The notes under the pieces were generated by a model. The model was not told the origin of the DNA. It made no database searches and saw only the letters and a program-made list of their open reading frames with translations. From Rhodospirillaceae bacterium UBA6219 (GTDB taxonomy: Bacteria > Pseudomonadota > Alphaproteobacteria > Rhodospirillales > Magnetospirillaceae), in assembly GCA_002435715.1 (NCBI GenBank), contig DISD01000096.1, positions 176,914 through 205,687 of the forward strand: a DNA stretch of 28,774 nt, in the 5' to 3' direction. Below are positions 1 to 7,868 of the stretch, piece by piece; positions within the stretch are counted from its first letter, which is position 1; the number at the start of each line of letters is the position of its first letter. Both the position numbers and the translations under genes were made by a program.

Positions 1-435
1 TATCCGTACTACTGCACCGAGTTCTGCTCGGCTCTGCACCTGGAAATGCAGGGTTACATGATCGTGCAGCCGGCCGGTTACAAGGCGACCGACGTCAAGG
101 CCAAGGAAGGCGTGACCTACGCCAAGGCTGACTACGAAACCCGCGTGAAGACCAATATCGAAACCCAAAAGGTCATCGACAGCGTGGTCGGCTACATCAC
201 CAGCGTCAACTACAAGGACTTCGCCCCTGTGGTCGCCCTGGTGGAAGACGCCACCGACCAGTTGAACTTCGCCGCCGGCGCCAAGGCCAAGTCGGAAGAC
301 TTCGCCGCCAAGGGCGACTTCCACAACGCCTTCCTGTGGGCCGAACAGTGGTTCCAGTATCAGGTCAAGGCCGCCGACATCGGTCTGCGCGCCAAGACCT
401 TCCTCGAGCAGAACGGGGCCAAGAAGGTCAAGTAA
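1..435 (+). CDS. nosZ: Nitrous oxide reductase NosZ, C-terminal part (5' end outside window)
   Basis: Reading frame 1 is open from the first base to the stop at 433-435, giving 144 residues of a protein that starts upstream. The first 20 visible residues hold the CuA signature of the NosZ cupredoxin domain: Cys5, Cys9, His13 and Met16 in a C-x3-C-x3-H-x2-M pattern (CTEFCSALHLEM). NosZ reduces N2O to N2 in the periplasm, taking electrons at CuA and passing them to the tetranuclear CuZ site, which lies in the missing part. Downstream come nosB-, D-, G-, H-, F-, L- and Y-like genes and dihaem cytochromes, with no nosR, as in clade II clusters. About 128 residues follow the CuA motif. They have no CXXCH and look charged and helical, so this is not the cytochrome c tail known from Wolinella NosZ. 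Confidence 0.93.
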   Translation, partial: YPYYCTEFCSALHLEMQGYMIVQPAGYKATDVKAKEGVTYAKADYETRVKTNIETQKVIDSVVGYITSVNYKDFAPVVALVEDATDQLNFAAGAKAKSEDFAAKGDFHNAFLWAEQWFQYQVKAADIGLRAKTFLEQNGAKKVK

Positions 436-468
436 GCCCGAGTTTCAAAACATCACTCGCATGGTCTG

Positions 469-490
469 GGGGGCGGAGAAATCCGCCCCC
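469..490 (+). terminator. Hairpin between nosZ and the cytochrome genes (attenuator-like)
   Basis: A perfect 9-bp stem (GGGGGCGGA, 469-477, with TCCGCCCCC, 482-490) closes a GAAA tetraloop and is followed only by CTTTGAC. The short T-run suggests partial termination or 3'-end protection of nosZ mRNA rather than a full stop, which would allow more NosZ than downstream accessory proteins. This role is inferred. Confidence 0.6.
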
Positions 491-517
491 TTTGACTAAG
501 ACGCCAAGGAGAGATTG

Positions 518-1117
518 ATGATTGTCAATAAAAGCCGCGCCCTGGCGGCGCTGGTGGTCCTGGGGGGGATCGCCGCCACTCCGGCCCTTGCCGCCGACGG
601 CAAGGCGCTGTTCACCGACAAGGGCTGCACCGCCTGCCATGGCGAGGACGCCAAGACCCCGTTGGAAGCCGGCTATCCCAAACTGGCTGGCCAGAACGCC
701 ACCTACATGGTCAACCAGATGAAGGACATCAAGGCGGGCAAGCGGGCCAACGGCCTGTCGCCCGACACCATGAAGCCCATCCTGGAAGAGGTGAGCGAAG
801 AGGAAATGCAGGCCCTGGCCGATTATCTGGCCAGCCTGGGTCCCATCGCCGGCAAGGGTGATTCCGCCCATCCGGGCAAGAAGCTTTACATGACCAAGAC
901 CTGCATCGCCTGCCACGGCAAGGACGGCACCAAGCCGATCATGAAGACCTATCCGTTCCTGGCCGGCCAGGACAAGGATTACCTGATCCGTCAGGCGACC
1001 GACATCAAGACCAGCACCCGCAACCATGGCCTGACCAATTCCATGCAGCCGGTGATGCATCTGGTGACGGACGAGGAACTGGCGCAGATCGCCGATTTCT
1101 TAGCCAACGTCAAGTAA
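518..1117 (+). CDS. Dihaem cytochrome c of the nos cluster (c4/c553-like)
   Basis: The product has 199 residues with a Sec signal peptide ending near Ala25-Ala26. Two cytochrome c domains follow, with haem motifs CTACH at 37-41 and CIACH at 129-133. Each has a later Met in a T/S-M-K/Q-P context (Met85 is the first), the usual axial ligand of c4/c553-type cytochromes. It is probably a periplasmic electron carrier feeding the CuA site of NosZ, filling the place that NosC1/NosC2 hold in epsilonproteobacterial clade II clusters. The ATG at 518 is chosen because AAGGAG lies about 6 nt upstream; the TTG at 515 is less likely. Internal similarity of the halves suggests an old domain duplication. The cytochrome assignment is firm; the partner is inferred from position. 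Confidence 0.88.
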   Translation: MIVNKSRALAALVVLGGIAATPALAADGKALFTDKGCTACHGEDAKTPLEAGYPKLAGQNATYMVNQMKDIKAGKRANGLSPDTMKPILEEVSEEEMQALADYLASLGPIAGKGDSAHPGKKLYMTKTCIACHGKDGTKPIMKTYPFLAGQDKDYLIRQATDIKTSTRNHGLTNSMQPVMHLVTDEELAQIADFLANVK

Positions 1118-1173
1118 GGCCGGGGGGCCTGGGTATAAGTTTTATCTAAAGAACATTTGTTGGAGAGCGCGAC

Positions 1174-1926
1174 ATGAAGACCATTTTCAAGGCGATGGCC
1201 GTGGCGTTGGTAGCCACCGCCGCTTTGAGCACCGCAGCGATCGCCGGGCCCAAGGACAAGCCGGCCCAGGGCAAGCTGCTGGGCGACAAGGATTACCAAT
1301 GGAACGCCAATGGCGGTGAAAAGGACGAGGCCGAGCACCTGAAGCCCGACCTGAAGAACGGCCGTGACGTTTACGAAGTGTGCGCGGCCTGCCACCTGCC
1401 GGAAGGTTGGGGCCAGACCGACGGCACCTTCCCGCAATTGGCCGGTCAGCACCCCAAGGTCATCATCAAGCAGCTGGCCGACATCCGGGCGCTGAACCGC
1501 GACAACCCGACCATGTATCCCTTCGCGCTGCCCGACCAGATCGGTGGTCCGCAATCCATCGCCGACGTCGCCGCCTATATCCAGAAGCTGAAGATGAATC
1601 CGGAACCGGGCGTCGGTCCGGGCACCGATCTGGAACACGGCAAGAAGCTGTACCAGGATAATTGCGTGCGCTGCCACGGCCAGCACGGCGAAGGCGACAA
1701 CGAAAAGTATTATCCGCGCCTGGAAGGCCAGCACTACAACTACCTGATGCGCCAGTATCAGTGGATCAAGGAAGGCAAGCGCCGCAACGCCAATCCGGAC
1801 ATGGTCAAGCAGATCCAGGGCTTCACCGACAAGGACACCAGCGCGGTGCTGGATTACGTCTCTCGCATCAAGCCGCCGGCCGACAAGATCGGTCCCAAGG
1901 GCTGGGAAAACCCCGACTTCCAGTAA
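1174..1926 (+). CDS. Second dihaem cytochrome c of the nos cluster
   Basis: This 250-residue protein has a signal peptide with an AxA-type cleavage region near residue 24. It carries two haem-binding motifs, CAACH at 70-74 and CVRCH at 164-168. Each is followed by a stretch of the form PxLxGQH...Q, like the preceding cytochrome, so the two proteins look like related class I dihaem carriers. A longer lead-in of about 40 residues separates the signal peptide from the first haem domain. GGAGAG sits about 6 nt before the ATG, 56 nt after the previous stop, so the gene belongs to the same transcription unit. It probably works in electron transfer from a NosG/NosH quinol dehydrogenase to NosZ. Why two dihaem proteins are needed is not clear from sequence. 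Confidence 0.87.
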   Translation: MKTIFKAMAVALVATAALSTAAIAGPKDKPAQGKLLGDKDYQWNANGGEKDEAEHLKPDLKNGRDVYEVCAACHLPEGWGQTDGTFPQLAGQHPKVIIKQLADIRALNRDNPTMYPFALPDQIGGPQSIADVAAYIQKLKMNPEPGVGPGTDLEHGKKLYQDNCVRCHGQHGEGDNEKYYPRLEGQHYNYLMRQYQWIKEGKRRNANPDMVKQIQGFTDKDTSAVLDYVSRIKPPADKIGPKGWENPDFQ

Positions 1927-1943
1927 GCCACGCTGCCCGTACC

Positions 1944-1969
1944 GGGAAGGGGGCGTCCGCTCCCTTCCC
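1944..1969 (+). terminator. Intergenic hairpin after second cytochrome gene
   Basis: GGGAAGGG (1944-1951) pairs with CCCTTCCC (1962-1969) around a 10-nt loop in the 61-nt gap before the nosB-like gene. There is no T-run, so an mRNA-stability or attenuation element is more likely than a full terminator. Confidence 0.45.
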
Positions 1970-1987
1970 CAAAGTTAAGAGGAAGCC

Positions 1988-2635
1988 ATGCAGACCCAAG
2001 ACAAGGGCAAGCTGACGCTTGCGTTCCGAGCGTTGACCATTATCGCCGGATTGTTGATCGGTGGTGCTTACTTCTCGCCCATCTGGTGGGTGTCATTGAA
2101 GGCGCCCAATTATCCCGAACACACTTTTCCCGACGGCGTGCGCATTCATTTCCATGTCAACGGCGTGTTCAACGGCTGCAAGGCCCGCCCCGAGACTGAA
2201 GACGTCTACGAGGACGAGGCGCTGGATTGCGTCCATGAAATGAACGTGATCAACCATTTCATCGGCATGGAGCCCATCGAGAAGGGCGCCACCCTGGAAA
2301 TCGCCGCTGCTCCTTATCTGTTCGGCCTGGCCGGGCTGATGCTGTTGGCCTTCATGTTCTATAAGGGGCCGTTCTGGTGGATTCTGCCGTCCGCCGGCAT
2401 CGTCATCCCGGTGGCCTTCGTCGTCGATTACTCGGCCTGGCTGTGGTGGTTCGGCCACAGCCTGCATCCCTGGGGGGCGTTCACCGTCAAGCCTTTCATG
2501 CCCACCGTCTTCGGTCAGGGCAAGGTGGCCCAGTTCTCGACCTATTCCTATCCCCATTACGGTTTCGGCCTGCTGCTGGCGGCGGCGCTGATCCTGGTCC
2601 TGGCCGCCCTGTTGCGGCGCAAGTCCTTGCGCTAG
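1988..2635 (+). CDS. nosB: NosB-like integral membrane protein of clade II nos cluster
   Basis: This 215-residue protein has one hydrophobic segment near residues 15-33, a roughly 75-residue polar loop, and three further hydrophobic segments (about 105-122, 127-150 and 190-210). The polar loop contains two Cys, several His and the string NHFIGMEPIEKGA. It carries no haem or Fe-S motif. A membrane protein named NosB lies after nosZ in the clade II cluster of Wolinella and relatives; position, size and topology match, but I cannot align the sequences here. GAGGAAG precedes the ATG by a short gap. It could help N2O reductase maturation or electron delivery; its function is not established. Family call moderate, gene symbol tentative. 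Confidence 0.6.
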   Translation: MQTQDKGKLTLAFRALTIIAGLLIGGAYFSPIWWVSLKAPNYPEHTFPDGVRIHFHVNGVFNGCKARPETEDVYEDEALDCVHEMNVINHFIGMEPIEKGATLEIAAAPYLFGLAGLMLLAFMFYKGPFWWILPSAGIVIPVAFVVDYSAWLWWFGHSLHPWGAFTVKPFMPTVFGQGKVAQFSTYSYPHYGFGLLLAAALILVLAALLRRKSLR

Positions 2636-2643
2636 GGGGGGCC

Positions 2644-3954
2644 ATGTTGACGAACGCGTTTCAGGCGGCCCGTTCCTCCTCCTGGCGCCGCCGGGCGTTC
2701 GTCGCCGGTGCCGCCTTGTCCGTGACCCTGGCGGTCATGGGCATGGCGGCAGCCGGTCCCACGCCGCAACCCGCCGCTCAAAAGGCCGACATCATCCAGG
2801 CCTTGATCGACGCCGCCCCGCAAGGCGGCAATGTGGTGGTGCCGCCGGGGCATTATGTGGGCCACGTCTTGGTGGACAAGGCCATCACCTTGGATGGCGG
2901 CGGCCAAGTGACCATCGATGCCGGGGGGACCGGCACGGTCTTGGTGATCCGAGCCAATAACGCCACTGTCAAAGGCTTTCATCTGACCGGTACCGGGTCG
3001 GACCACAATTCCGAGGATTCCGGGGTTCAGATCCGCGGTAACAACAACGTGGTGAAGGACAATCGTATAGACGACGCGTTGTTCGGCATCGACCTGCAGC
3101 AATCCTATTTCAACATCGTCAGGCGCAACCACATCACCTCGAAGCCATTGGAACTGGGATTGCGCGGCGATTCCATCCGGCTGTGGTATTCCGACGACAA
3201 CAGCATCGAAGAAAACGTGGTCAAGGACAGCCGCGATTTCGTGCTGTGGTATTCCAAGCGCAACCATGTGCGCGGCAACCACGCCAGCGGCGGCCGCTAT
3301 GGCATGCATTTCATGTTCGCCGCCGACAATCTGGTGGAAAACAACGTCTTCACCAACAATTCGGTGGGCATTTCCGCCATGTATGACAGTGGCGACACCA
3401 TTCGCGGCAATGTCATCTCGCATGCGGTGGGGGCGACGGGAACCTGCATTTCCATGAAGGAAGCCAGTGCCATCACCATCGAGAACAACGAAATCATCTA
3501 TTGCGCCAACGGCATCTTCCTGGACGTCTCGCCGTTCCAGCCCGACACCACCAACATCATCACCGGCAACCGCATCGCCTTTAACGACATCGCCATTTCG
3601 TTCCTGAACGACTGGCACGGCAACGAGTTCCGTTCCAATACCTTGACGTCCAACATGACCGAGGTGGCGGTGTTCGGTGGCGGTTCGGCCAAGAAGAACC
3701 TGTGGGACGGCAATGCCTGGGACAGTTACGAAGGCTTCGACCGCGACGGCGACGGGGTCGGCGACACCCCCCATCGGGTGCTGAACTATGCCGGCCGGGT
3801 GTGGATGGATGTCCCCAACACCCGCTTCTTCAAGGGGGCGCCGGTGCTTGAGGTCCTGGACTTCCTGGACCGCTTGGCGCCGTTCAGCGAACCCGAGCTG
3901 ATGCTGGAAGACGAACATCCCCGACTGGCGCAAAAAATGGAGAAAAAGCCATGA
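2644..3954 (+). CDS. nosD: NosD, periplasmic copper-site maturation protein
   Basis: The 436-residue protein begins with an arginine-rich n-region (WRRR) and a hydrophobic core ending near AAAG at about residue 38, consistent with export. The rest is a run of short repeats rich in N, G and V (NNNVVKDN, NSIEENVV, NHVRGNHA, NLVENNVF), the mark of a right-handed parallel beta-helix of the CASH/NosD type. NosD works with the NosFY ABC transporter and NosL to build the CuZ centre of NosZ. The start at 2644 lies 8 nt after the nosB-like stop. A much longer upstream extension of the frame exists but overlaps the previous gene and is rejected. Its last codons overlap the nosG start as ATGA. A D-x-D-G-D-G-V-G-D stretch near residues 360-370 looks calcium-binding. 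Confidence 0.93.
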   Translation: MLTNAFQAARSSSWRRRAFVAGAALSVTLAVMGMAAAGPTPQPAAQKADIIQALIDAAPQGGNVVVPPGHYVGHVLVDKAITLDGGGQVTIDAGGTGTVLVIRANNATVKGFHLTGTGSDHNSEDSGVQIRGNNNVVKDNRIDDALFGIDLQQSYFNIVRRNHITSKPLELGLRGDSIRLWYSDDNSIEENVVKDSRDFVLWYSKRNHVRGNHASGGRYGMHFMFAADNLVENNVFTNNSVGISAMYDSGDTIRGNVISHAVGATGTCISMKEASAITIENNEIIYCANGIFLDVSPFQPDTTNIITGNRIAFNDIAISFLNDWHGNEFRSNTLTSNMTEVAVFGGGSAKKNLWDGNAWDSYEGFDRDGDGVGDTPHRVLNYAGRVWMDVPNTRFFKGAPVLEVLDFLDRLAPFSEPELMLEDEHPRLAQKMEKKP

Positions 3955-4709
3955 GCCAAACGCCCAAAAGACCGCCGCCGCCTGCCCATGTGCAGCAGGA
4001 AGCGCGGCGCAAGTTCCTGCGCTCCATCCTGCTGGGCGGTGTTGCGGTGGGCGGTGCGCTGGCCGGTTGGCTGCCCATGGCGCGCGCCCATGATTTGCGC
4101 CTGCGCCCGCCCGGTGCCATCGCCGAGGACGAATTCCTGGCGGCCTGTATCAAATGCGGCCAATGCGTCCAGGTCTGTCCGGTCGAGGCCATCATCCTGG
4201 CCGATATCGGTGACGGTTTCGGCATGGGCGCCCCGCATATCGCCGCCCGCGACCAGGCCTGCGATTTTTCCTGCGACGCGGTGCAATGCATCCTGGCCTG
4301 TCCCACCGGGGCGCTGACCCACGAATTGTCCAAGAAGGAAGAGGTGCGCATGGGCGTGGCCCGCCTGGACAAGCCCGACACCTGTCTGGCCCGCCAGGGT
4401 CTGGGCTTCAAGGGGGCGGCGAGGGGCGCCGGTTACCTGGGGCTGCACCGTTACGAGGCGGTGGACCGCTGGAAGCCCATCTTGGTGGCCGACCATCCCT
4501 ATGACCTGGAATTGTGTGATCTGTGCGTGCGCGAATGCCCCATCGAGGGCGCCATCGCCCTGGTGCCGCTCAGCACCGATCCCACCGATAAGCGCCGTAC
4601 CCCGGAAATCCGTCAGAACTGTGTCGGCTGCGGCATGTGCGAGATGATCTGTCCCACCGAGCCGGCATCCATCGTCATCGAATCCCGCGCCGAATGGAGG
4701 CGGTCATGA
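3951..4709 (+). CDS. nosG: NosG, NapG/MauM-type periplasmic ferredoxin
   Basis: This 252-residue protein has a twin-arginine signal (RRKFLR at 19-24, then a hydrophobic stretch to about residue 46), so it is likely exported folded with clusters in place. Four cysteine groups follow: C66/69/72/76 (CIKCGQCVQVCP), C104/108/113/117, C189/192/196 and C224/227/230/234. These fit four [4Fe-4S] clusters as in NapG. Together with the NosH membrane subunit it should form a quinol dehydrogenase that delivers electrons to NosZ through cytochromes, replacing NosR in clade II systems. The start overlaps the nosD stop (ATGA), and its own stop overlaps the nosH start the same way, so the three are translationally coupled. 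Confidence 0.9.
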   Translation: MSQTPKRPPPPAHVQQEARRKFLRSILLGGVAVGGALAGWLPMARAHDLRLRPPGAIAEDEFLAACIKCGQCVQVCPVEAIILADIGDGFGMGAPHIAARDQACDFSCDAVQCILACPTGALTHELSKKEEVRMGVARLDKPDTCLARQGLGFKGAARGAGYLGLHRYEAVDRWKPILVADHPYDLELCDLCVRECPIEGAIALVPLSTDPTDKRRTPEIRQNCVGCGMCEMICPTEPASIVIESRAEWRRS

Positions 4710-5680
4710 GCCTGATCCAATCGCTGGCCATCATGCTGGGCCGCGAGCCGACCAAGCCGCGCCCCGAGGAATTCACCCCCGAGGCCCAGGCCCTGCACGA
4801 ATCCAAGCGGGCCAGCAAGCTGACGCCCGAGGAACGCGCCGAAATCAACCGCCAGACCCATGAAGCCCACAAGGTCCACACCTGGCGTAACCGCCGTTGG
4901 TTGACCCTGCTGGTGGTCAATTTGTTGTTCGTGGTGTCGTATCACTTCGACGTCCAGTTGGTCGAAGGGGCGCTGACCGCGTCACGCGTCATCGGTTTCC
5001 ACTTCGCCGATCTGAATTCGGCGCTGCAAGTGACGCTGGCCTTCAAGACCATCCTGATCAACCTGGTCATCGGCACCAGCACGGTGCTGTTCATGTGGTG
5101 GCTGTTGGGTGGCCGGTCGTTCTGTTCTTGGGTCTGCCCCTATCATTTGCTGGCCGAATTGGCGGAAATGCTGCATCTGAAACTGGCAGCCAAGAAGCTG
5201 GTCAAGGATCACCAACTGCACCGCCGCACCCGCGTGGTGTTGTATGTGATCTTCGCCATCTCGGCCCTGGCCAGTGGCTACACGGTGTTCGAAACCATTT
5301 CGCCCACCGGCATCGTGTCGCGCGCCATGATCTATGGACCCAGCCTCGCCTTGACCATCGTCGTGTTCCTGCTGGTCTTGGAAGTGTTCTACTCAAGGCG
5401 GTTGTGGTGCCGCTACATGTGCCCCATCGGCATTACCTATGCCGTGGTCGGCGCGGTCAGTCCGCTTCGGGTCGCCTATACGCCCGAGGATTGCCACCAT
5501 GAAGGCGAGTGCCGCAAGGTCTGTCTGGTACCCCATGTGCTGGACGTGACCAAAAAGGGTTTCGCGACGCGGATGCACCAAGGCATCGGCGCCGATTGTA
5601 CCCGGTGCGGTCTGTGCGTCGACGTCTGCCCCACCGGTTCGCTGAAATTCGAGGTCAAGGGTCTCGACAAGCTGCTGTAG
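4706..5680 (+). CDS. nosH: NosH, NapH-type membrane quinol dehydrogenase subunit
   Basis: The 324-residue protein has a roughly 60-residue hydrophilic N-terminus, then four membrane spans (near 65-82, 112-135, 177-195 and 212-230). NapH hallmarks are present: CxxxCP motifs at Cys140/Cys144 and Cys235/Cys239, and two C-terminal Fe-S groups, one at C263/269/273 and a standard CTRCGLCVDVCP at 298-309. NapH-like proteins oxidise quinol and pass electrons to the NapG-like partner, here NosG. The start is set by the ATGA overlap with nosG. The N-terminal extension before the first helix is long for NapH and rich in Glu, Lys and Arg. Whether it uses ubiquinol or menaquinol is unknown; the menA gene downstream points to menaquinol. 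Confidence 0.9.
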   Translation: MSLIQSLAIMLGREPTKPRPEEFTPEAQALHESKRASKLTPEERAEINRQTHEAHKVHTWRNRRWLTLLVVNLLFVVSYHFDVQLVEGALTASRVIGFHFADLNSALQVTLAFKTILINLVIGTSTVLFMWWLLGGRSFCSWVCPYHLLAELAEMLHLKLAAKKLVKDHQLHRRTRVVLYVIFAISALASGYTVFETISPTGIVSRAMIYGPSLALTIVVFLLVLEVFYSRRLWCRYMCPIGITYAVVGAVSPLRVAYTPEDCHHEGECRKVCLVPHVLDVTKKGFATRMHQGIGADCTRCGLCVDVCPTGSLKFEVKGLDKLL

Positions 5681-5697
5681 GGGAGGGCGCCCGCCCG

Positions 5698-6558
5698 ATG
5701 ATTTCCTTCGTCACCGTCTCGAAAACCTTCAAACGGGCCCGGGTGCTGGACAATGTCAGCCTGGATCTGGCCAAGGGTGACCGCATCGCCCTGGTGGGGT
5801 CCAACGGCGCCGGCAAGACCACGCTGATCCGCTGCCTGTTGGGTGAATACACCTATGACGGCAAAGTGTTGGTGGACGGTCTGGAACCCCGCACCAACCG
5901 TGCCCAGGTGCTGGCCCGCATGGGCTTCGTGCCGCAAATCCCGCCGCCTTTGAAGATGCCGGTGGGGGAATTGCTGGGCTTTGCCGCCTCGGTCTGCCGC
6001 TCCGATCCCCAGGACATGGTGCGGGTCATCGAATCCTTGGGCCTGGAATACGGCCGTATCCGCAAGCTGCCCTTCGTCAAGCTGTCGGGCGGCATGAAGC
6101 AGAAGACCTTGATCGGCATCGCCCTGGGCCGCCCCAGCGACATCCTGATCATGGACGAACCGGCGGCCAATCTGGACCCGGAAGCCCGTCACGTTTTCTT
6201 CCGTCTGCTGGCCGATCGTCGCGACGACGGCATCATGCTGATCACCAGCCACCGCCTGGACGAAGTGGCGTCGCTGGTCAACCGCGTCATCGAAATGGAC
6301 ATGGGCAAGGTGGCGCTGGACGACCGCGTCGCCGATCAGGTGGACATGGCCAGCCGGTTGTTGTGCCGCCTGACCATGAACCGTGCCGATGCCGCCTTTG
6401 CCCGCGCCTTGGGCGAATGGGGGTTCAGCGGATCGGGGGTGGAATGGAGCGGCTGGGTCAACGGCCCCGACCGCCTGCGCTTTTTGGGTATGTTGTCGCG
6501 CTATACCGGCCTGGTCGCCGGATTGGAACTGAAGGAGGCCGAGCCATGTGTGGCATGA
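5698..6558 (+). CDS. nosF: NosF, ABC transporter ATPase for NosZ maturation
   Basis: This 286-residue ABC ATPase has a Walker A at 34-42 (GSNGAGKTT), an LSGGMKQ signature at 129-135 and a Walker B with catalytic Glu at 149-155 (ILIMDEP), followed by a D-loop and a switch His (TSHR). NosF powers NosY; the NosDFY complex is needed for the CuZ site of N2O reductase. The C-terminal region of about 70 residues after the switch is the usual NosF tail. The ATG at 5698 lies 17 nt after the nosH stop, with GGGGAGGG upstream. The end overlaps nosL by 13 nt. Confidence 0.93.
   Translation: MISFVTVSKTFKRARVLDNVSLDLAKGDRIALVGSNGAGKTTLIRCLLGEYTYDGKVLVDGLEPRTNRAQVLARMGFVPQIPPPLKMPVGELLGFAASVCRSDPQDMVRVIESLGLEYGRIRKLPFVKLSGGMKQKTLIGIALGRPSDILIMDEPAANLDPEARHVFFRLLADRRDDGIMLITSHRLDEVASLVNRVIEMDMGKVALDDRVADQVDMASRLLCRLTMNRADAAFARALGEWGFSGSGVEWSGWVNGPDRLRFLGMLSRYTGLVAGLELKEAEPCVA
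6531..6538 (+). promoter_or_regulatory. Strong Shine-Dalgarno that sets the nosL start
   Basis: GAAGGAGG lies inside the end of nosF, 7 nt before the ATG at 6546. A second in-frame ATG at 6555 forms an ATGA overlap with the nosF stop but is 16 nt from this site, so 6546 is the better start. Confidence 0.7.
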
Positions 6559-7037
6559 ACCGTCGCCAGGTTCTGGGGCTGCTGCCCGGATTGGCTGCCG
6601 CCGTTTCGCTGGGCGGGTGCTCGGACAAGGGGACCGGCCCGGTCGAAGTGCGTTGGGGCAAGGAAAACTGCGCCTATTGCGGCATGATCGTCGACGACCC
6701 GCGCTTCGCCGCCCAGATCAGGGGTGGGGAAAAGCGCAAGGTGTGGAAGTTCGACGATATCGGCGACGCGGTGCTGTGGCTGGCCAAGCAATCCTTCCGT
6801 GACGACCCGGCCACCGAATTCTGGGTGGGCGATTCCGACGCCGGTTCGGGAAAGGGGGGCGGTTGGATCGACGCCAAGGCGTCCTGGTATCTGGAAGGGC
6901 GCAAGTCGCCCATGGCCCACAATTTCGGTGCCGTGCCCGATCAACGCCCCGGCGCCCTGGATTACGTCGCTTGGACCAAGACCATCCAGGGACGCGGTGC
7001 GCCCAGTGAATGCGTGGTCAAGAGCGAGGAGAGCTGA
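6546..7037 (+). CDS. nosL: NosL, copper-chaperone lipoprotein
   Basis: The 163-residue protein has a lipoprotein signal with the lipobox at Cys25 (SLGGC). The NosL copper-binding motif CAYCGM follows at 42-47. NosL binds Cu(I) and hands it to the NosDFY/NosZ assembly line at the outer face of a membrane. The motif and a later Met-containing stretch (SPMAHNF) match the family. It overlaps nosF by 13 nt and precedes nosY by 3 nt, so nosL lies between the two subunits of the ABC transporter, where the usual order is nosF-nosY-nosL. The start is supported by the Shine-Dalgarno at 6531-6538. Confidence 0.92.
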   Translation: MCGMNRRQVLGLLPGLAAAVSLGGCSDKGTGPVEVRWGKENCAYCGMIVDDPRFAAQIRGGEKRKVWKFDDIGDAVLWLAKQSFRDDPATEFWVGDSDAGSGKGGGWIDAKASWYLEGRKSPMAHNFGAVPDQRPGALDYVAWTKTIQGRGAPSECVVKSEES

Positions 7038-7040
7038 GCC

Positions 7041-7868
7041 ATGCGTGCCTTCCTGCGTGCCGCCCGTCTGGATATCACCGAATCGCTCAGGGCGCGGTGG
7101 TTTATGTTCTATTCCATGGTGTTCGGCGGCATCGTCGTGCTGCTGTTCGTCTTTGGCCTGACCGAATCGCGCATTTTGGGCTTTACCGGCCTGTCGCGTT
7201 TGTTGGTCACCTATATCCAGCTTTGCGTCGCCATTTTGCCCATCTTCGTCTTGATCACCACCGTGCGTTCGGTGGCCGGCGACCGCGAGGCTGGGGTGTT
7301 CGAATACATGCTGTCGCTGCCCGTCGGCCTGGCGGCGTGGTATTGGGGCAAGATGGTGGGGCGCTTCACCGTGGTGTTCCTGCCGGTGTTCCTGGCCATG
7401 GGCGGTGCCGCACTGTGGTCGGAATACAGCGAAATCGGTGTGCCCTGGGACCTGTTCATGGTCTACACCGCGCTTTTGGTGTCGCTGTCTTGGTCTTTCC
7501 TGGGCTTCGGCATGTTGATTTCGTCGGCGGCGCGGTCGCCCGACGTCGCCCAGACCGGCGCCTTCCTGCTGTGGCTGGTGTTGCTGCTGTTCCTGGATTT
7601 GATCTTGCTGGGCATCATGGTGCGCGAACAATTGCCCCTCGAAGCCATCGTCGCCATCGCTTTGGCCAATCCGCTGCAATCCTTCCGCACCGCCGCCATC
7701 TTGCTGTTCGATCCGCAGATGGTGGTGCTGGGGCCGGCCGCTTACGTGATCTTGGACGAATTGGGACCACGCGGTTACCTGGCCTTCGCCCTGGCTTGGC
7801 CGTTGGTTTTGGGCACCGGCGCCGCCACCTGGGGCTATCGCCTGTTCCGTCGGGGCGACCTTCCGTGA
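7041..7868 (+). CDS. nosY: NosY, ABC transporter permease for NosZ maturation
   Basis: The 275-residue membrane protein has about six hydrophobic segments. These include an N-terminal one after the RWFMFYSM stretch, a pair around 50-72, and a large central group with the AGVFEYMLSLPV region between them, in the style of ABC-2 permeases. The family sequence SVAGDREAGVFEYMLS is typical of NosY. It should pair with NosF and act with NosD in making the CuZ centre. GAGGAGAG precedes the ATG. The stop overlaps a GTG start of the next gene (GTGA), coupling it to ubiE. Confidence 0.9.
   Translation: MRAFLRAARLDITESLRARWFMFYSMVFGGIVVLLFVFGLTESRILGFTGLSRLLVTYIQLCVAILPIFVLITTVRSVAGDREAGVFEYMLSLPVGLAAWYWGKMVGRFTVVFLPVFLAMGGAALWSEYSEIGVPWDLFMVYTALLVSLSWSFLGFGMLISSAARSPDVAQTGAFLLWLVLLLFLDLILLGIMVREQLPLEAIVAIALANPLQSFRTAAILLFDPQMVVLGPAAYVILDELGPRGYLAFALAWPLVLGTGAATWGYRLFRRGDLP

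Noticed and set aside
2632..3933. A 433-codon minus-strand frame opposite nosD
   Set aside because: It has no recognisable domain and a composition typical of the antisense of GC-rich coding DNA; nosD on the plus strand is certain.
6501..7679. A 392-codon minus-strand frame opposite nosL and nosY
   Set aside because: It is rich in His/Gln/Arg and without family features; both overlapped genes are well supported.
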